From NCBI GenBank assembly GCA_039812685.1, contig JBDIBB010000014.1, forward strand, positions 1 to 51,148: DNA of 51,148 nucleotides, read 5' to 3'. The notes beneath the pieces are model-generated. The model made no database searches. It was not told where the DNA came from and saw nothing but the letters and a program-made list of their open reading frames with translations. A program made the position numbers and the translations under genes. Shown here piece after piece: positions 1-8,498 of this stretch. Position 1 is the first letter of the stretch. Every line of letters starts with the position of its first letter. This DNA is from JBDIBB01 sp039812685 (GTDB lineage: Bacteria > Acidobacteriota > Vicinamibacteria > Vicinamibacterales > JAFNAJ01).

Positions 1-16
1 CCTGCGTCCGGGCGTG

Positions 17-46
17 TTGCGGAGGCTGGCGCGGTAAAGGTAGAAT
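17..46 (+). promoter_or_regulatory. Predicted promoter of tRNA-Val
   Basis: TTGCGG (17-22) and TAGAAT (41-46) are 18 bases apart and resemble sigma-70 -35 and -10 boxes. They would start transcription near 53, about 50 bases before the mature tRNA. This is a match by eye only. Confidence 0.45.
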
Positions 47-103
47 CTCCGTTCGCCGCGGGGGCACGCGATGCCACCGGCGGCGAGCACCAGCCTGCAG
101 GGT

Positions 104-178
104 GCGCGCTTGGCTCAGCGGTAGAGCACCGCCTTCACACGGCGGGGGTCGGTGGTTCGAATCCACCAGCGCGCACCA
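104..178 (+). tRNA. tRNA-Val, anticodon CAC, CCA encoded
   Basis: The whole cloverleaf can be folded by hand. Acceptor GCGCGCT pairs with AGCGCGC; the D stem is GCTC/GAGC. The anticodon stem CCGCC/GGCGG carries the loop TTCACAC, which gives anticodon CAC. The T stem GGTGG/CCACC carries loop TTCGAAT, followed by discriminator A and an encoded CCA at 176-178. It is intact and is the insertion target of the island to its right, since its 3' half recurs near 44.2 kb. Confidence 0.97.
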
Positions 179-179
179 A
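135..179 (+). repeat. attL core (3' half of tRNA-Val)
   Basis: This 45-bp segment runs from the anticodon loop to one base past the CCA. It matches 44166-44210 at 43 of 45 positions; the two differences lie in the variable loop. The last 29 bases, covering the T arm, acceptor strand and CCA, are identical. Confidence 0.9.
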
Positions 180-264
180 GAACAAAGACAATCGAACCAG
201 GCACCAACGGCTACGGCTTTCTTCCCACTCGGTGGCGTTCCGCCCATCCGTGGATGCAGGGTGG
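180..264 (+). repeat. Flank homologous to the flank beyond attR
   Basis: Without any gap this segment aligns to 44211-44295. About 42 of the first 69 positions match, followed by 16 of 16 (CGTGGATGCAGGGTGG at 249-264 and 44280-44295). The similarity therefore continues well past the att core. This suggests that both flanks derive from ends of related elements inserted in the same tRNA. Confidence 0.6.
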
Positions 265-343
265 ATGCAGGGGGCATGGTTAGCGTCAGGAGTCCGGCTG
301 AGGGGTTCCCTCCACGAGAGGGACACGTATGGCGGCGACCAAT

Positions 344-430
344 GCACCTCCGAGGAAGACACGCCGCACCTCCGGGGAATGAACCACGCACCTCCGGGGA
401 ACCACGGTTGCACCTGCGGGGAACGCGGCC
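344..430 (+). repeat. 22-bp tandem repeat, four units, near attL
   Basis: Units start at 344, 366, 388 and 410, an exact 22-bp period. Each begins GCACCT(C/G)CG(A/G)GGAA, followed by about 8 variable bases. The array lies about 165 bp inside attL in non-coding DNA. The period of about two helical turns fits a protein-binding array, such as integrase arm sites or replication iterons. That function is inferred. Confidence 0.6.
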
Positions 431-554
431 GCAGCCAACCCGTTGTCCCCGAACACCTTCGCTGCAGCGGGCGTTTGCCGTTCGATCCGTTCTCTTGATT
501 GAGCAACACCAGGCCGGCGCCCCGCGGCGCGAAGCTGGTGATGGTGCCCTCGCC

Positions 555-971
555 CTACCCCTTCGGCTTTGGACCTGGCCGTCGCCCGCGCGTCTCGGGT
601 TCCAGCTTCGCCTGCATCACGGTGTCGACGACCCGCAGCACCTCGTAGCCCAGCTTCTGCGCCCGCTCGGCCATCTCCTTCCCGGGCCGCTGCGATCTGC
701 GGCGCCTGGCGACGAAGCTCTCACCGCCAGGACCGCTGACGGCTGACACGAGCTCCTCGACCGTCAGCAGCCCTTCGCAGATGGCGATGACGTCGCTGAG
801 GTTGACGCCGAGGCCACCGGCGAGCTTCCGAGCCTGGTCCAGACCTGGCGAGTAGGAGTCCCGCTCGATCTCCGACACACGTGACTGGTGGATGTCGGCG
901 GCCTCGGCGACCTGGACCTGCGACAGGTTCCGGGCGAGCCGGATGTTCCGACACGCTTCTCCGAAGGTCAT
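555..971 (-). CDS. XRE-family helix-turn-helix regulator
   Basis: This is a 138-aa protein. Residues 4-60 form a classic Cro/CI-type HTH: the start FGEACRNIRLARNLSQ is followed by the recognition-helix region SRVSEIERDSYSPGLD. The tail is basic (RRRRSQRP, then RGRRPGPKPKG at the C-terminus). It is divergent from the replication gene, with about 165 bp between. An AACGGT-TT-ACCGTT palindrome lies in that gap, so it is probably the element's autoregulator and controls replication or excision. The start is ATG with a weak GAGG a few bases upstream. The family assignment is firm; its target is inferred. Confidence 0.88.
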   Translation of the reverse strand: MTFGEACRNIRLARNLSQVQVAEAADIHQSRVSEIERDSYSPGLDQARKLAGGLGVNLSDVIAICEGLLTVEELVSAVSGPGGESFVARRRRSQRPGKEMAERAQKLGYEVLRVVDTVMQAKLEPETRGRRPGPKPKG

Positions 972-1087
972 GACGGCCTCGTCATCGGGCTCGAGCGACG
1001 CCAGCCAGGTTCCGCCGATTGCTGTTCAACGGCGTCTCCCATGGTTCATCACCTGCGACAGCCGGCGAGCGTAGTTGCCGACGGCAC

Positions 1088-1101
1088 AACGGTTTACCGT
1101 T
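1088..1101. promoter_or_regulatory. Palindromic operator between xre and rep
   Basis: AACGGT-TT-ACCGTT is a perfect inverted repeat with 6-bp arms. It is the most AT-rich stretch in the divergent gap between the XRE regulator and the rep gene, and a likely site for the XRE protein. Confidence 0.4.
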
Positions 1102-1137
1102 TGAGACTCTATCACACGTGGCGCATAGTCACGGGCC

Positions 1138-2217
1138 ATGTCCGGGACGTCACCCTGTCACGCCGCTGCCCGGACGCCGTTGCGGTTCCCCAATTGGTCG
1201 CGGCGACAGTCGGACGGCCGGGATCTTACGCCACTCCGGCGGCCACCGCTCGGCATTACGGACCAGAACATCGCGACGCTGGGCCTGTTCTCCACGTCGG
1301 GACATCGGCTCCACGGACCGGTCAAGACCATGCGCCTTTCGGCCCAGGACGGAGTCCGACACGTCGTCCAGATCCTCGCCGGCGGCACACTCGGCCTGCC
1401 GACGACGGCGGACCAGGACAAGCTCCTGGCCCTCCCGCGCGCCGCAACCTCGTGGCCCGGACCACCGGTCACCTTCACCACCTACAAGTTCCTGAAGACG
1501 CTCGGCCTGCATCCACGCAGCGGCAAGCACTACCGCGAAGTCCGCACGTGGGTGGATCGCCTGGCTGCGACCACCATCATCTCCGAGCGTGGCGTTCGCG
1601 TGGCCGGGCAGTGGCGCTACCAACGTGAGCGTCTGCACCTGGTCACACGCGCTGTCTCCGTCGGAGAGCGACTCCCGGATGGACAGCTGGCCGAGGAGAA
1701 CCACATCTGGTTCGCTGGCTGGTTCTACCAGAACATCAAGGCTGGGCACACGCTCGAGATCGACCTCGACTGGTACCTTCGCCTTCGGCTTCCGCTGGCT
1801 CTGACCCTGGCACTCCCCCTTCGGCTCTGGCTTCGGGCGAGCGAAGCGCGTGGGCACTTCGAGAAGCGGTGGGACAGCCTCGCGGAGTTCCTGGGGCTCA
1901 CCTGCTATCCCCAACGGTCAAAGGCCGTGGAGATACTGGGACCCGCGCTCGACGAGCTCCAGCATGCGGGGATGATCGGTTCCTGGACGGTCGAGGCCAC
2001 CCGCTCGGGAGACAGCTTGAAGGTGTCCGTCCGGCACGGCAGGCTTGTCGGCCCTCGCGGCAGCACGACGGACGACCGGAACCCAGCCGGCGCCCAGCGC
2101 GCCCGGCGGCACGACCCGGCGTTACTCGATGAACTCGTTCGTCGCGGAGTCCATCGCGGCCCCGCCCTGCCGTTGCTGCGCTCCGTCCCCGCCGACTGCG
2201 CATTCCGGCCAAGGTGA
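1138..2217 (+). CDS. Plasmid-type replication initiator (RPA/RepA-like)
   Basis: The protein resembles the replication initiator protein A family of plasmids. The recognisable part starts near residue 40 (ITDQNIATLGLFS). It continues through LPTTADQDKLLAL, a winged-helix-like stretch (TYKFLKTLGLHPRSGKHYRE) and the second domain (WFYQNIKAGHTLEIDLDWY; then a helical part ending ALDELQHAGMIGSW near residue 285). A leucine/arginine-rich stretch (LRLRLPLALTLALPLRLWL) comes from a locally repetitive CTTCGGCTTCCGCTGGCT-like sequence and may be a local expansion. The first 40 and last 60 residues look unrelated to the family. The true start may be internal, and the 3' end may be frameshifted. A rep gene beside attL suggests that the element can, or could, replicate when excised. 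Confidence 0.65.
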   Translation: MSGTSPCHAAARTPLRFPNWSRRQSDGRDLTPLRRPPLGITDQNIATLGLFSTSGHRLHGPVKTMRLSAQDGVRHVVQILAGGTLGLPTTADQDKLLALPRAATSWPGPPVTFTTYKFLKTLGLHPRSGKHYREVRTWVDRLAATTIISERGVRVAGQWRYQRERLHLVTRAVSVGERLPDGQLAEENHIWFAGWFYQNIKAGHTLEIDLDWYLRLRLPLALTLALPLRLWLRASEARGHFEKRWDSLAEFLGLTCYPQRSKAVEILGPALDELQHAGMIGSWTVEATRSGDSLKVSVRHGRLVGPRGSTTDDRNPAGAQRARRHDPALLDELVRRGVHRGPALPLLRSVPADCAFRPR

Positions 2218-2369
2218 ACGCGGCCCGGCCGGTCTCGGATCGGGACTCGCGCGGCAAGGACCTGGATGGGGGCCGGCTGCTGCACAAGTGTCGGGTCAAG
2301 ATCGAGCTGCCGGACGGCGACGCAGTCGAGTTCGAGTCCGATGCCCCATCGGTAGCCGAAGCGGACTGA
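2129..2369 (+). pseudogene. Small acidic ORF, probably frameshifted
   Basis: An ATG at 2129 starts MNSFVAESIAAP with coding-like codon use. From 2214 another frame (GTG start) reads VNAARPVSDRDSRGK, then KIELPDGDAVEFESD, and stops at 2367-2369, with almost all codons ending in G or C. The two pieces look like one protein of about 80 aa broken by an indel near 2165-2210. Alternatively only the 51-aa downstream ORF is real. I do not recognise the family. It follows the rep gene and may belong to the same replication module. Confidence 0.35.
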
Positions 2370-2413
2370 CCGTCCGAGACCGTGACGCATTCGCTCCGCT
2401 CGGCTCGCGCCCG

Positions 2414-4510
2414 CTACTCTCGCGTCACTCTCGACACGTCCTGCCCCAGCACCGCGCGAATCGCTTCCCGGTCCGTCATCCGCCGGGACAGCATGCGTTC
2501 GGCCACGTCTGGCGGCAGGCACTGGTTGAACTTGAGTCCGTCGACCGCTCGGTCGTCCACCGGAGTCCAGAGCTCGTCCTTCCCCGCCAGGTCGCGCAAC
2601 GCCTCGAAGGCCGCCGCTGACGGCTCGCGGTCCAGCGGGATGTTGAAGTTGTCGGTGCGCCCGGGCGCCATTCCGTGCGCCTGAAGGCCGGCGGCGAGCG
2701 CGGCGTTGGCGTACACGCCGGCGAACGTCCACCACCGCACACGTCCGTCTGTCTCCGTGACGACCGCGGTCTTGCCGGGCACGAGCCAGGCGAAGTCCGT
2801 CTTCACCTCGGCGAGCTTCGCTGCGGCGCGCTTCGAGCACACGCCCGGCACGTGAGGACTGGCCAGGCTCGCAGCGACGGCCTGGCACAACTCGAACCGC
2901 AGCGGCGGTCCAGACCCGAGCCAGCGCGACCGACCGTCCTCCTTCGTCGGCTCGACATAGGCCGCCCGGGCCTCCCAGTCCACGTGGTTCACCACCCAGG
3001 GCCGCCCGGCCAGCAGCAGCACTGGCGGCCGGTCGTCGCGCACCGCGAACGACGCATGGTGCACGCGGCCGAGTTCGAGCTCGCCATGCTTCACGGTGAA
3101 CAAGGGCTCGCTGGTGAACGAGGACAGCAGGTCGATGAAGTGCCGGCGGCCGAACGCGGCCTCGCCCTCGGCGCCGATGGACCACACGCCGCCATCCTCG
3201 AACAGGACCTGGCTCGCCAGCATGAACTCGAGGATGGCCTCGACATCTGCCTCGTCCACACTCGAGAAGCCAGGCATCCGTCCGATCCAGCCGCGCCAGT
3301 CGGCCGCGCCGATGCCGCGTTCCTGGAGCGACAGCGCCATCACCTGCTGCGCCAGCAGGTGGAGCGGCTCTGCCAGGGGCCGCACGTGCTCGACGAACCC
3401 GCTGCTCCACAACTCGCAGAGGGCCACCGCCCTCACCAGCGCATCGTCCTCGGTCGCGAGAAACAGGCAGTTGCGCGTCGTGCCGGGACGCCGGCCCGTG
3501 CGGCCAAGACGCTGGAGGAACGAGGCCACCTGCGTCGGCGCGTCGATCTGGATGACCCGGTCGAGGTCGCCGACGTCGATGCCGAGTTCCAGCGTGCTGG
3601 TCGCCACGATGACGCAGTCGCTGCCGGTGGCGAAGGCGTGCTCGGCCTGGCGCCGCTCGTCCGTGCTGATGGAACTGTGCGACACGAACGTCTGGACGCC
3701 GCGCTTCCGCAATCCCGCCGCCAGTTCCTCCACCCGCGCGCGGCTGTCGGCGAAGACGAGCCGCTTCTCGCCCGCGTGCAGCCGCGCGATCACCGTCGCG
3801 GCGTTCTCGAGCCCGCCCACGAAGTCGACGGTGATCTCGGCAGGCACTGCCGCCGCCCCCCCGGGGGCCACCACCCGCCGCGCCCCTTCACCCGGGGCCG
3901 CAAGCCAGCCGAGCACCGCGTCCGGGTTGCCGATCGTCGCCGACAGCCCCAACCGCTGCATCTCCCGGCCGGCCAGCCGCGACACCCGCTCCAGCACCGA
4001 CAGCAGGTGCCAGCCACGGTCGTCCGCCGCGAAGGCGTGCACTTCGTCCACGACGGCCACACGCACGCCGGCGAACAGCACCTCGTGCTCCACCCGCGGG
4101 CTGATCAGCATCAGCTCGAGCGACTCGGGCGTCGTCAGCAGCACGTCGGGCGGATCCGCGAGGATGCGCTTGCGCTCGGTGTCGCCTACGTCCCCGTGCC
4201 ACATCGCGACGCGGCGGCCCACGAGATTGGCGTAGTGCCACAACCGCGGCTGCAGGTTGTTGAGGAGCGCACGCAGCGGGCAGAGGTAGAGCACCGACAG
4301 CGGCGGCCAGCGCTCCTGCAGCACGCGCGACAGCACCGGAAAGAAGGCCGCCTCGGTCTTCCCCCCCGCGGTGGGCCCGACCACCAGCGCATGAGCGCCG
4401 TCGATCACTGGCGCAATCGCCTGTTCCTGCAAAGGGCGCAGTTCGCGCCAGCCGAGGCTGTTGACGATGTGGTGTTGCAGCGCTGGATGAAGGCGGTCGA
4501 AGGAACTCAC
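2414..4510 (-). CDS. brxHI: BREX type 2 Lhr-like helicase BrxHI
   Basis: This 698-aa superfamily 2 DNA helicase has Walker A GPTAGGKT at residues 45-52, a DEVH box at 155-158, motif III SAT in LGLSATIGNP, and motif VI QRLGRTGRRPG in the second RecA lobe. The overall form is that of Lhr-like helicases, which are the last gene of BREX type 2 loci. Its start overlaps the brxD stop by 4 bp, so the two are translationally coupled. It is the most distal gene of the long minus-strand run and ends close to the island's replication module. In BREX type 2 it is a core-associated gene of undefined biochemical role. Confidence 0.88.
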   Translation of the reverse strand: MSSFDRLHPALQHHIVNSLGWRELRPLQEQAIAPVIDGAHALVVGPTAGGKTEAAFFPVLSRVLQERWPPLSVLYLCPLRALLNNLQPRLWHYANLVGRRVAMWHGDVGDTERKRILADPPDVLLTTPESLELMLISPRVEHEVLFAGVRVAVVDEVHAFAADDRGWHLLSVLERVSRLAGREMQRLGLSATIGNPDAVLGWLAAPGEGARRVVAPGGAAAVPAEITVDFVGGLENAATVIARLHAGEKRLVFADSRARVEELAAGLRKRGVQTFVSHSSISTDERRQAEHAFATGSDCVIVATSTLELGIDVGDLDRVIQIDAPTQVASFLQRLGRTGRRPGTTRNCLFLATEDDALVRAVALCELWSSGFVEHVRPLAEPLHLLAQQVMALSLQERGIGAADWRGWIGRMPGFSSVDEADVEAILEFMLASQVLFEDGGVWSIGAEGEAAFGRRHFIDLLSSFTSEPLFTVKHGELELGRVHHASFAVRDDRPPVLLLAGRPWVVNHVDWEARAAYVEPTKEDGRSRWLGSGPPLRFELCQAVAASLASPHVPGVCSKRAAAKLAEVKTDFAWLVPGKTAVVTETDGRVRWWTFAGVYANAALAAGLQAHGMAPGRTDNFNIPLDREPSAAAFEALRDLAGKDELWTPVDDRAVDGLKFNQCLPPDVAERMLSRRMTDREAIRAVLGQDVSRVTRE

Positions 4511-5835
4511 AGCTCGATCTCGATGTCGTCCACCGATCCGCCGCTGGCGGCCGCCCGCTCGGTCGGCGTCAGTTCCTGCGAGGCGAGCGTGAGCGCGTAG
4601 TGGCGTCTGGGGTCGAACTCCGGGAACTGCTCCACCCTGTCGAGGACGTCGGCCACCAGCTTCTTGAGGAACACCCGCGGCGCCACGCCCACCTTCCCTC
4701 CGAGGGCGCCAGCCACGCCTCTCGCCAGGTCGGCGACGTAGCCGTCGTCCACCACGGTCCGGATGCGCCCGGCCTCAGGCGCGTGTTGCGCGAAGATGTC
4801 GCGCACGCGGATGCCCACCTCGACGAGCGAGTCGTGGGTGAAGTTGGCCAGGCGCACCTGCACCGCGCGGGGATTGTCGAAGCGGGCGTCGGTGGTGAAG
4901 TCCACGTGCAGGCGCTGCGCGAGCGGCGCGAGCCGTTGCGCACCCTGGGGCCCGTCGAAGAAGGCCGGCGTGCCGGTGATGACGAGATAGAGGCCCGGGA
5001 AGCGCCCGCTGTCCACCTCGTCGATCAGTTGCCGCAGCGCATTCAGGGCCTTCTCGCGCACGTCGCCGCGCACGCGCTGCAGCGTCTCCACTTCGTCGAG
5101 CACGACGACCAGGCCGGGATGCCCGGCATCGCGAAGCACCAGCAGCAGCCCTTGCAGGAACGCGAGCGCGCCGAAGTGGTCGAGATCGCCCTTCAGGCCG
5201 GCGGCGCGCTTCACCGTCGCCGCCACGTTCGGCTGGCCCGCGAGCCACGCCAGCAACCCCTCGGCGGTGGGCGTGTCCTCGCGCACCTGGGCCGCGCGCA
5301 AGGCGCGCAGCGCCGCGGCGAAGGCGGGCGCCTTCTGGCTCACGCCGCGCAGCCTGGCCTCGAGCAGTTCGCCCGTGCGTGCGAGCAGCGCGCCCGTGTC
5401 GTGCTCGTCGATGGCCCCCTCGGCGAGCGCGTCCTGCTCCAGCGCGAAGAACCACCGGTCGATCACGCTGCGGAAGGCATGCTGTGGCGAGTCGTCGGTC
5501 GACAACCGCTCGGCCAGGCGCCGATACACGGTGTCGAGCCGGTGCAACGGGGTCTCGGTCTCGGCGATCTGCACCTCGGCCGCGGCGAGCCCCCGCCGCT
5601 TCGCACGCTCCTGCAGCCAGCGCGAGAAGAACGTCTTGCCCGCCCCGTACTCGCCACGCACGGCCTTGAACACCGCGCCGCCCTGGGCAATGGCGTCGAA
5701 CCCCTCGTCCACGGCCCGCTCGAAGCGGTGGAGGCCGACAGCCAGCCAGGCGAGGCCGGCGCTGGGCACCGTGCCGCGGCGAAGCGCGTCGACGATGTCG
5801 CGGCGCCGCTGGGGAGAGATGGCCGGGACGCTCAT
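4507..5835 (-). CDS. brxD: BREX ATP-binding protein BrxD
   Basis: This is a 442-aa P-loop ATPase. Walker A is GEYGAGKTFF (61-70) and Walker B is VVVLDEVETLQ, with a leading segment RRRDIVDALRRGTVP typical of the BrxD/DUF2791 family. The family's usual length is about 430-450 aa. It is coupled by 4-bp overlaps both to pglZ upstream and to brxHI downstream. BrxD is specific to BREX type 2-like systems; how it acts in phage exclusion is not established. Confidence 0.9.
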   Translation of the reverse strand: MSVPAISPQRRRDIVDALRRGTVPSAGLAWLAVGLHRFERAVDEGFDAIAQGGAVFKAVRGEYGAGKTFFSRWLQERAKRRGLAAAEVQIAETETPLHRLDTVYRRLAERLSTDDSPQHAFRSVIDRWFFALEQDALAEGAIDEHDTGALLARTGELLEARLRGVSQKAPAFAAALRALRAAQVREDTPTAEGLLAWLAGQPNVAATVKRAAGLKGDLDHFGALAFLQGLLLVLRDAGHPGLVVVLDEVETLQRVRGDVREKALNALRQLIDEVDSGRFPGLYLVITGTPAFFDGPQGAQRLAPLAQRLHVDFTTDARFDNPRAVQVRLANFTHDSLVEVGIRVRDIFAQHAPEAGRIRTVVDDGYVADLARGVAGALGGKVGVAPRVFLKKLVADVLDRVEQFPEFDPRRHYALTLASQELTPTERAAASGGSVDDIEIEL

Positions 5836-8492
5836 AGCTGGAACTGCCCCTTCAGCAGGGCCTCGTCGAGCACCACCTCGTCACCCGACGGGTAGATCAC
5901 CTGGTAGCCGTCGAAGTTCAGGAGTTGGGCCGCCGCGGCGACGATCGACGAGACCCGCCCGGGGGGCACGCCGAGCCGCCCGGCACACGCGGCCACGGTG
6001 AGGCGGCCGCCGCGCGAGGACAGCGCCGTCAGCAGCGCGCGCAGCCTCTCCTCGGGGAGCGCGGCCCTCGTCGCCCGGGCCCGCTGCTCCCGCAGCACGT
6101 CGCTGGCCAACAGCCGCGGCAGCCACTCCGGCGCCGCCGGTCCGACCACCGACACCACCGGCGACGGAGCTGCGGGCGGCTGGTCGAACAGCGGCAACCC
6201 GCTCGGCGCTGGGACCGGGGCCGGCGAGGGCGGCGCGGCGGTGACGGCGAGATCGAGATCCCACCAAGGGGGACGTGCGTCAGCGTGCTCGGCCCAGCCG
6301 TCCAGCGCGTGGCCGTCCGGCACCAGTACGCGCAGCGGCACGACCAGTTCCTGGGGACTGATGCCGCCGTGGTACCCGTTCTTGCGCGAGGCGTAGCGCA
6401 CCGATTCAGACGCCGCGACCACCACCGCCGGCGCGCTCGCCAGCACGCGCGGACCCGTCACCGCGACTTCGCCCTCGGCCACGGGCCCCACGGCGGGCCG
6501 GTATCGATCGGCGTCCCCCGACACGACCCGCTCGGTGCGCTTCAGGTCGAGCACGTGCCCGTGGTCGGCGGTGACGACGAGGACGCGGCCGGCCGCGCGC
6601 GCGGCGTCGCACAACGCCGCGACGATGGGCACGTATTGGGTGGTCCACGCCGGCCGCACCATGTCGTCCTTCAGCAGGTGGTCGTCCACCGCGTTCACCA
6701 CGGCGCCGACCACGCGCTGGTCGGGTCGGGCGATGGCGTCGGCGACGTCCGGGGCAAGCATGGCGCCCGCGCCGAGGTCGCCCTTGTGGAACAGCCGGGG
6801 CGGCCACCTGGGCTTCGAGTGGGCGACGAGGTCGGGATGCGCGGCGAAGCCCTGCCGTTCGTCTGCCGCGGCGCCGAGGCGCAGACGGCCGCAGAACAGG
6901 CTCGTGCGGCACACCTCGGTGACGCTGGGCAACGCGGCCACCACGGGCGTGGTCTCGCGCCCGTCGGGCGAGGCCACGGCTGTCCACCCGCGGGCCGCGA
7001 TCGAGGCGAGCAGGGCCTGCGCGACAGGCAGGCTCATCCCGTCGACAACCAGCAACAGCACGGGCCGGCGCGCGGCGAGCGGCGCGACCACGTCGCGCAG
7101 GACGTGCTCGATGGGCAGCAGCCGTGAGTGCGGCGCCGGCGCCTCGAACCACCCCACAGCGAGCCGCGCGAACTGCCGCGTGAACTGCTCGCGACGGGCG
7201 CGCACGCGCTCGGCGATGCGGTCGAGCACCGCGCCCAGCGCCTGGTGGGTCTCGCTCGCGTAGAGCGGCACGCGCGCCTCGTCGGCGTGCGCGTGCTCTC
7301 GCACGTAGGCCGCCACGGCGTCGGCGAACGAGGCTGGTTCCGGGGCCGCCTCCGCGACGCGCAGGTAGCGCACCAGCCGCAGGGCGTGCTCGGCTCGCGC
7401 CACCAGGTCGGTGTCCACGCGCGCCCGCTCGTGCGCCCGCAGCGCCAGCAGCGCCTCCGAGGCCCTGGCCATGGCCGGGGCGCCATCGCGCGCGTCCAGC
7501 CCCTCGTCGAGCGCCCGTGCGTAGCGGACCACCCGCTGGGCGAAGCCGAGCGGCGACCAGCGCCCCTGATGGGCCTCGGGCGCGGCGCCGAGGTCCTGGA
7601 GCAACTCGTCCGCGCGGGCGAGCCACGCAGCCGCCCGGCGGGCGTCGGCGACCCGCGCGAGCAGGTCGCGCGCCGCCGTCGCCAGGGCACGGCCGGCCCG
7701 CCGCTCGACCCGCTCGCCGCCCGTGTAGCGCTCCAGCCGAATCACGGCGCCAGCGATCGCCTCGCCCTCGGCGCCCTCCGCGAACAACACGTCGCATGCG
7801 AGCGCCAGCGGCACGGCCTCGGCGGCGTGGCCCCGCTCGACCAGCGCCAGGACGAGCGAGCCGGCCCCGCCGGACACCGAGCCGATCCACTGGCGCATCG
7901 CGGCGCGCGCGTCTGCCGACTGCTCGTTCCAGCGCCCGGGAAACGCCGGATCCAGGGTCCACTGCAACAGCGACGACGCGTCGATGCCGTCGGCCTCCAC
8001 GCCGAGGAGCACGCGCGCGGCGTGTCGCCACGCCGTGGCGGCGTCGAGGGTCCCGGAGGGCACGCGGCCGTAGCCCTCCGGCGGCAGGTGGGCGAGCAGC
8101 GCATCGGCGAGCCACGGGTGCGCCACCAGGCGCCCGTCGAGGCGGTGCGCGCCGAACGCGCGCAGCAGCGGCTCCCACCGGTCGAACTCGAACAGCCGCC
8201 GCTTGTGGAAGCGGGCGACGACGTCGGCACCCAACTCGAGGTGCGACAGCGGCGTCAGGATCACCAGCGGCGGCGCATCCGCGTCCCGGTAGGCCAGCAC
8301 GTCCCGCACTTCGATCGGCGTGCGACAACGGCGCACCGACCAGACGTGGCCGCCGGCCGACAGCGAGTCTCCGCCGGCCCACTCCAGGTCGCCGTGGAAG
8401 GCCAGCACGGGCGGGTCCTCGGCCGACATGTGCGCCGCGAGCGACGCCACCTGGGCGCGCAGGGCAGCCACGGGCAGGGGCATGGCGGGCAT
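5832..8492 (-). CDS. pglZ: BREX alkaline-phosphatase-like protein PglZ
   Basis: This 886-aa protein carries the PglZ domain of the alkaline phosphatase superfamily. LLLVVDGMS near residue 485 bears the metal/nucleophile aspartate region, and VVTADHGHVLDL near 640 is the second metal motif. The N-terminal half is helical. The C-terminal 80 residues (LRALLTALSSRGGRLTVAACAGRLGVPPGRV) look like a winged helix. PglZ is the signature protein of all BREX systems. It starts 6 bp after the pglY stop and overlaps brxD by 4 bp. A Pro/Ala-rich linker around residues 755-790 separates the phosphatase from the C-terminal module. Confidence 0.93.
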   Translation of the reverse strand: MPAMPLPVAALRAQVASLAAHMSAEDPPVLAFHGDLEWAGGDSLSAGGHVWSVRRCRTPIEVRDVLAYRDADAPPLVILTPLSHLELGADVVARFHKRRLFEFDRWEPLLRAFGAHRLDGRLVAHPWLADALLAHLPPEGYGRVPSGTLDAATAWRHAARVLLGVEADGIDASSLLQWTLDPAFPGRWNEQSADARAAMRQWIGSVSGGAGSLVLALVERGHAAEAVPLALACDVLFAEGAEGEAIAGAVIRLERYTGGERVERRAGRALATAARDLLARVADARRAAAWLARADELLQDLGAAPEAHQGRWSPLGFAQRVVRYARALDEGLDARDGAPAMARASEALLALRAHERARVDTDLVARAEHALRLVRYLRVAEAAPEPASFADAVAAYVREHAHADEARVPLYASETHQALGAVLDRIAERVRARREQFTRQFARLAVGWFEAPAPHSRLLPIEHVLRDVVAPLAARRPVLLLVVDGMSLPVAQALLASIAARGWTAVASPDGRETTPVVAALPSVTEVCRTSLFCGRLRLGAAADERQGFAAHPDLVAHSKPRWPPRLFHKGDLGAGAMLAPDVADAIARPDQRVVGAVVNAVDDHLLKDDMVRPAWTTQYVPIVAALCDAARAAGRVLVVTADHGHVLDLKRTERVVSGDADRYRPAVGPVAEGEVAVTGPRVLASAPAVVVAASESVRYASRKNGYHGGISPQELVVPLRVLVPDGHALDGWAEHADARPPWWDLDLAVTAAPPSPAPVPAPSGLPLFDQPPAAPSPVVSVVGPAAPEWLPRLLASDVLREQRARATRAALPEERLRALLTALSSRGGRLTVAACAGRLGVPPGRVSSIVAAAAQLLNFDGYQVIYPSGDEVVLDEALLKGQFQL

Positions 8493-8498
8493 GGCGGC

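Noticed and set aside
344..430. CRISPR array
   Set aside because: The period is 22 bp with no room for spacers of normal size, there are only four units, and no cas genes are present.
135..509. A minus-strand open frame across the tRNA and the 22-bp repeats
   Set aside because: It reads antisense through the tRNA gene and a tandem repeat and resembles no protein.
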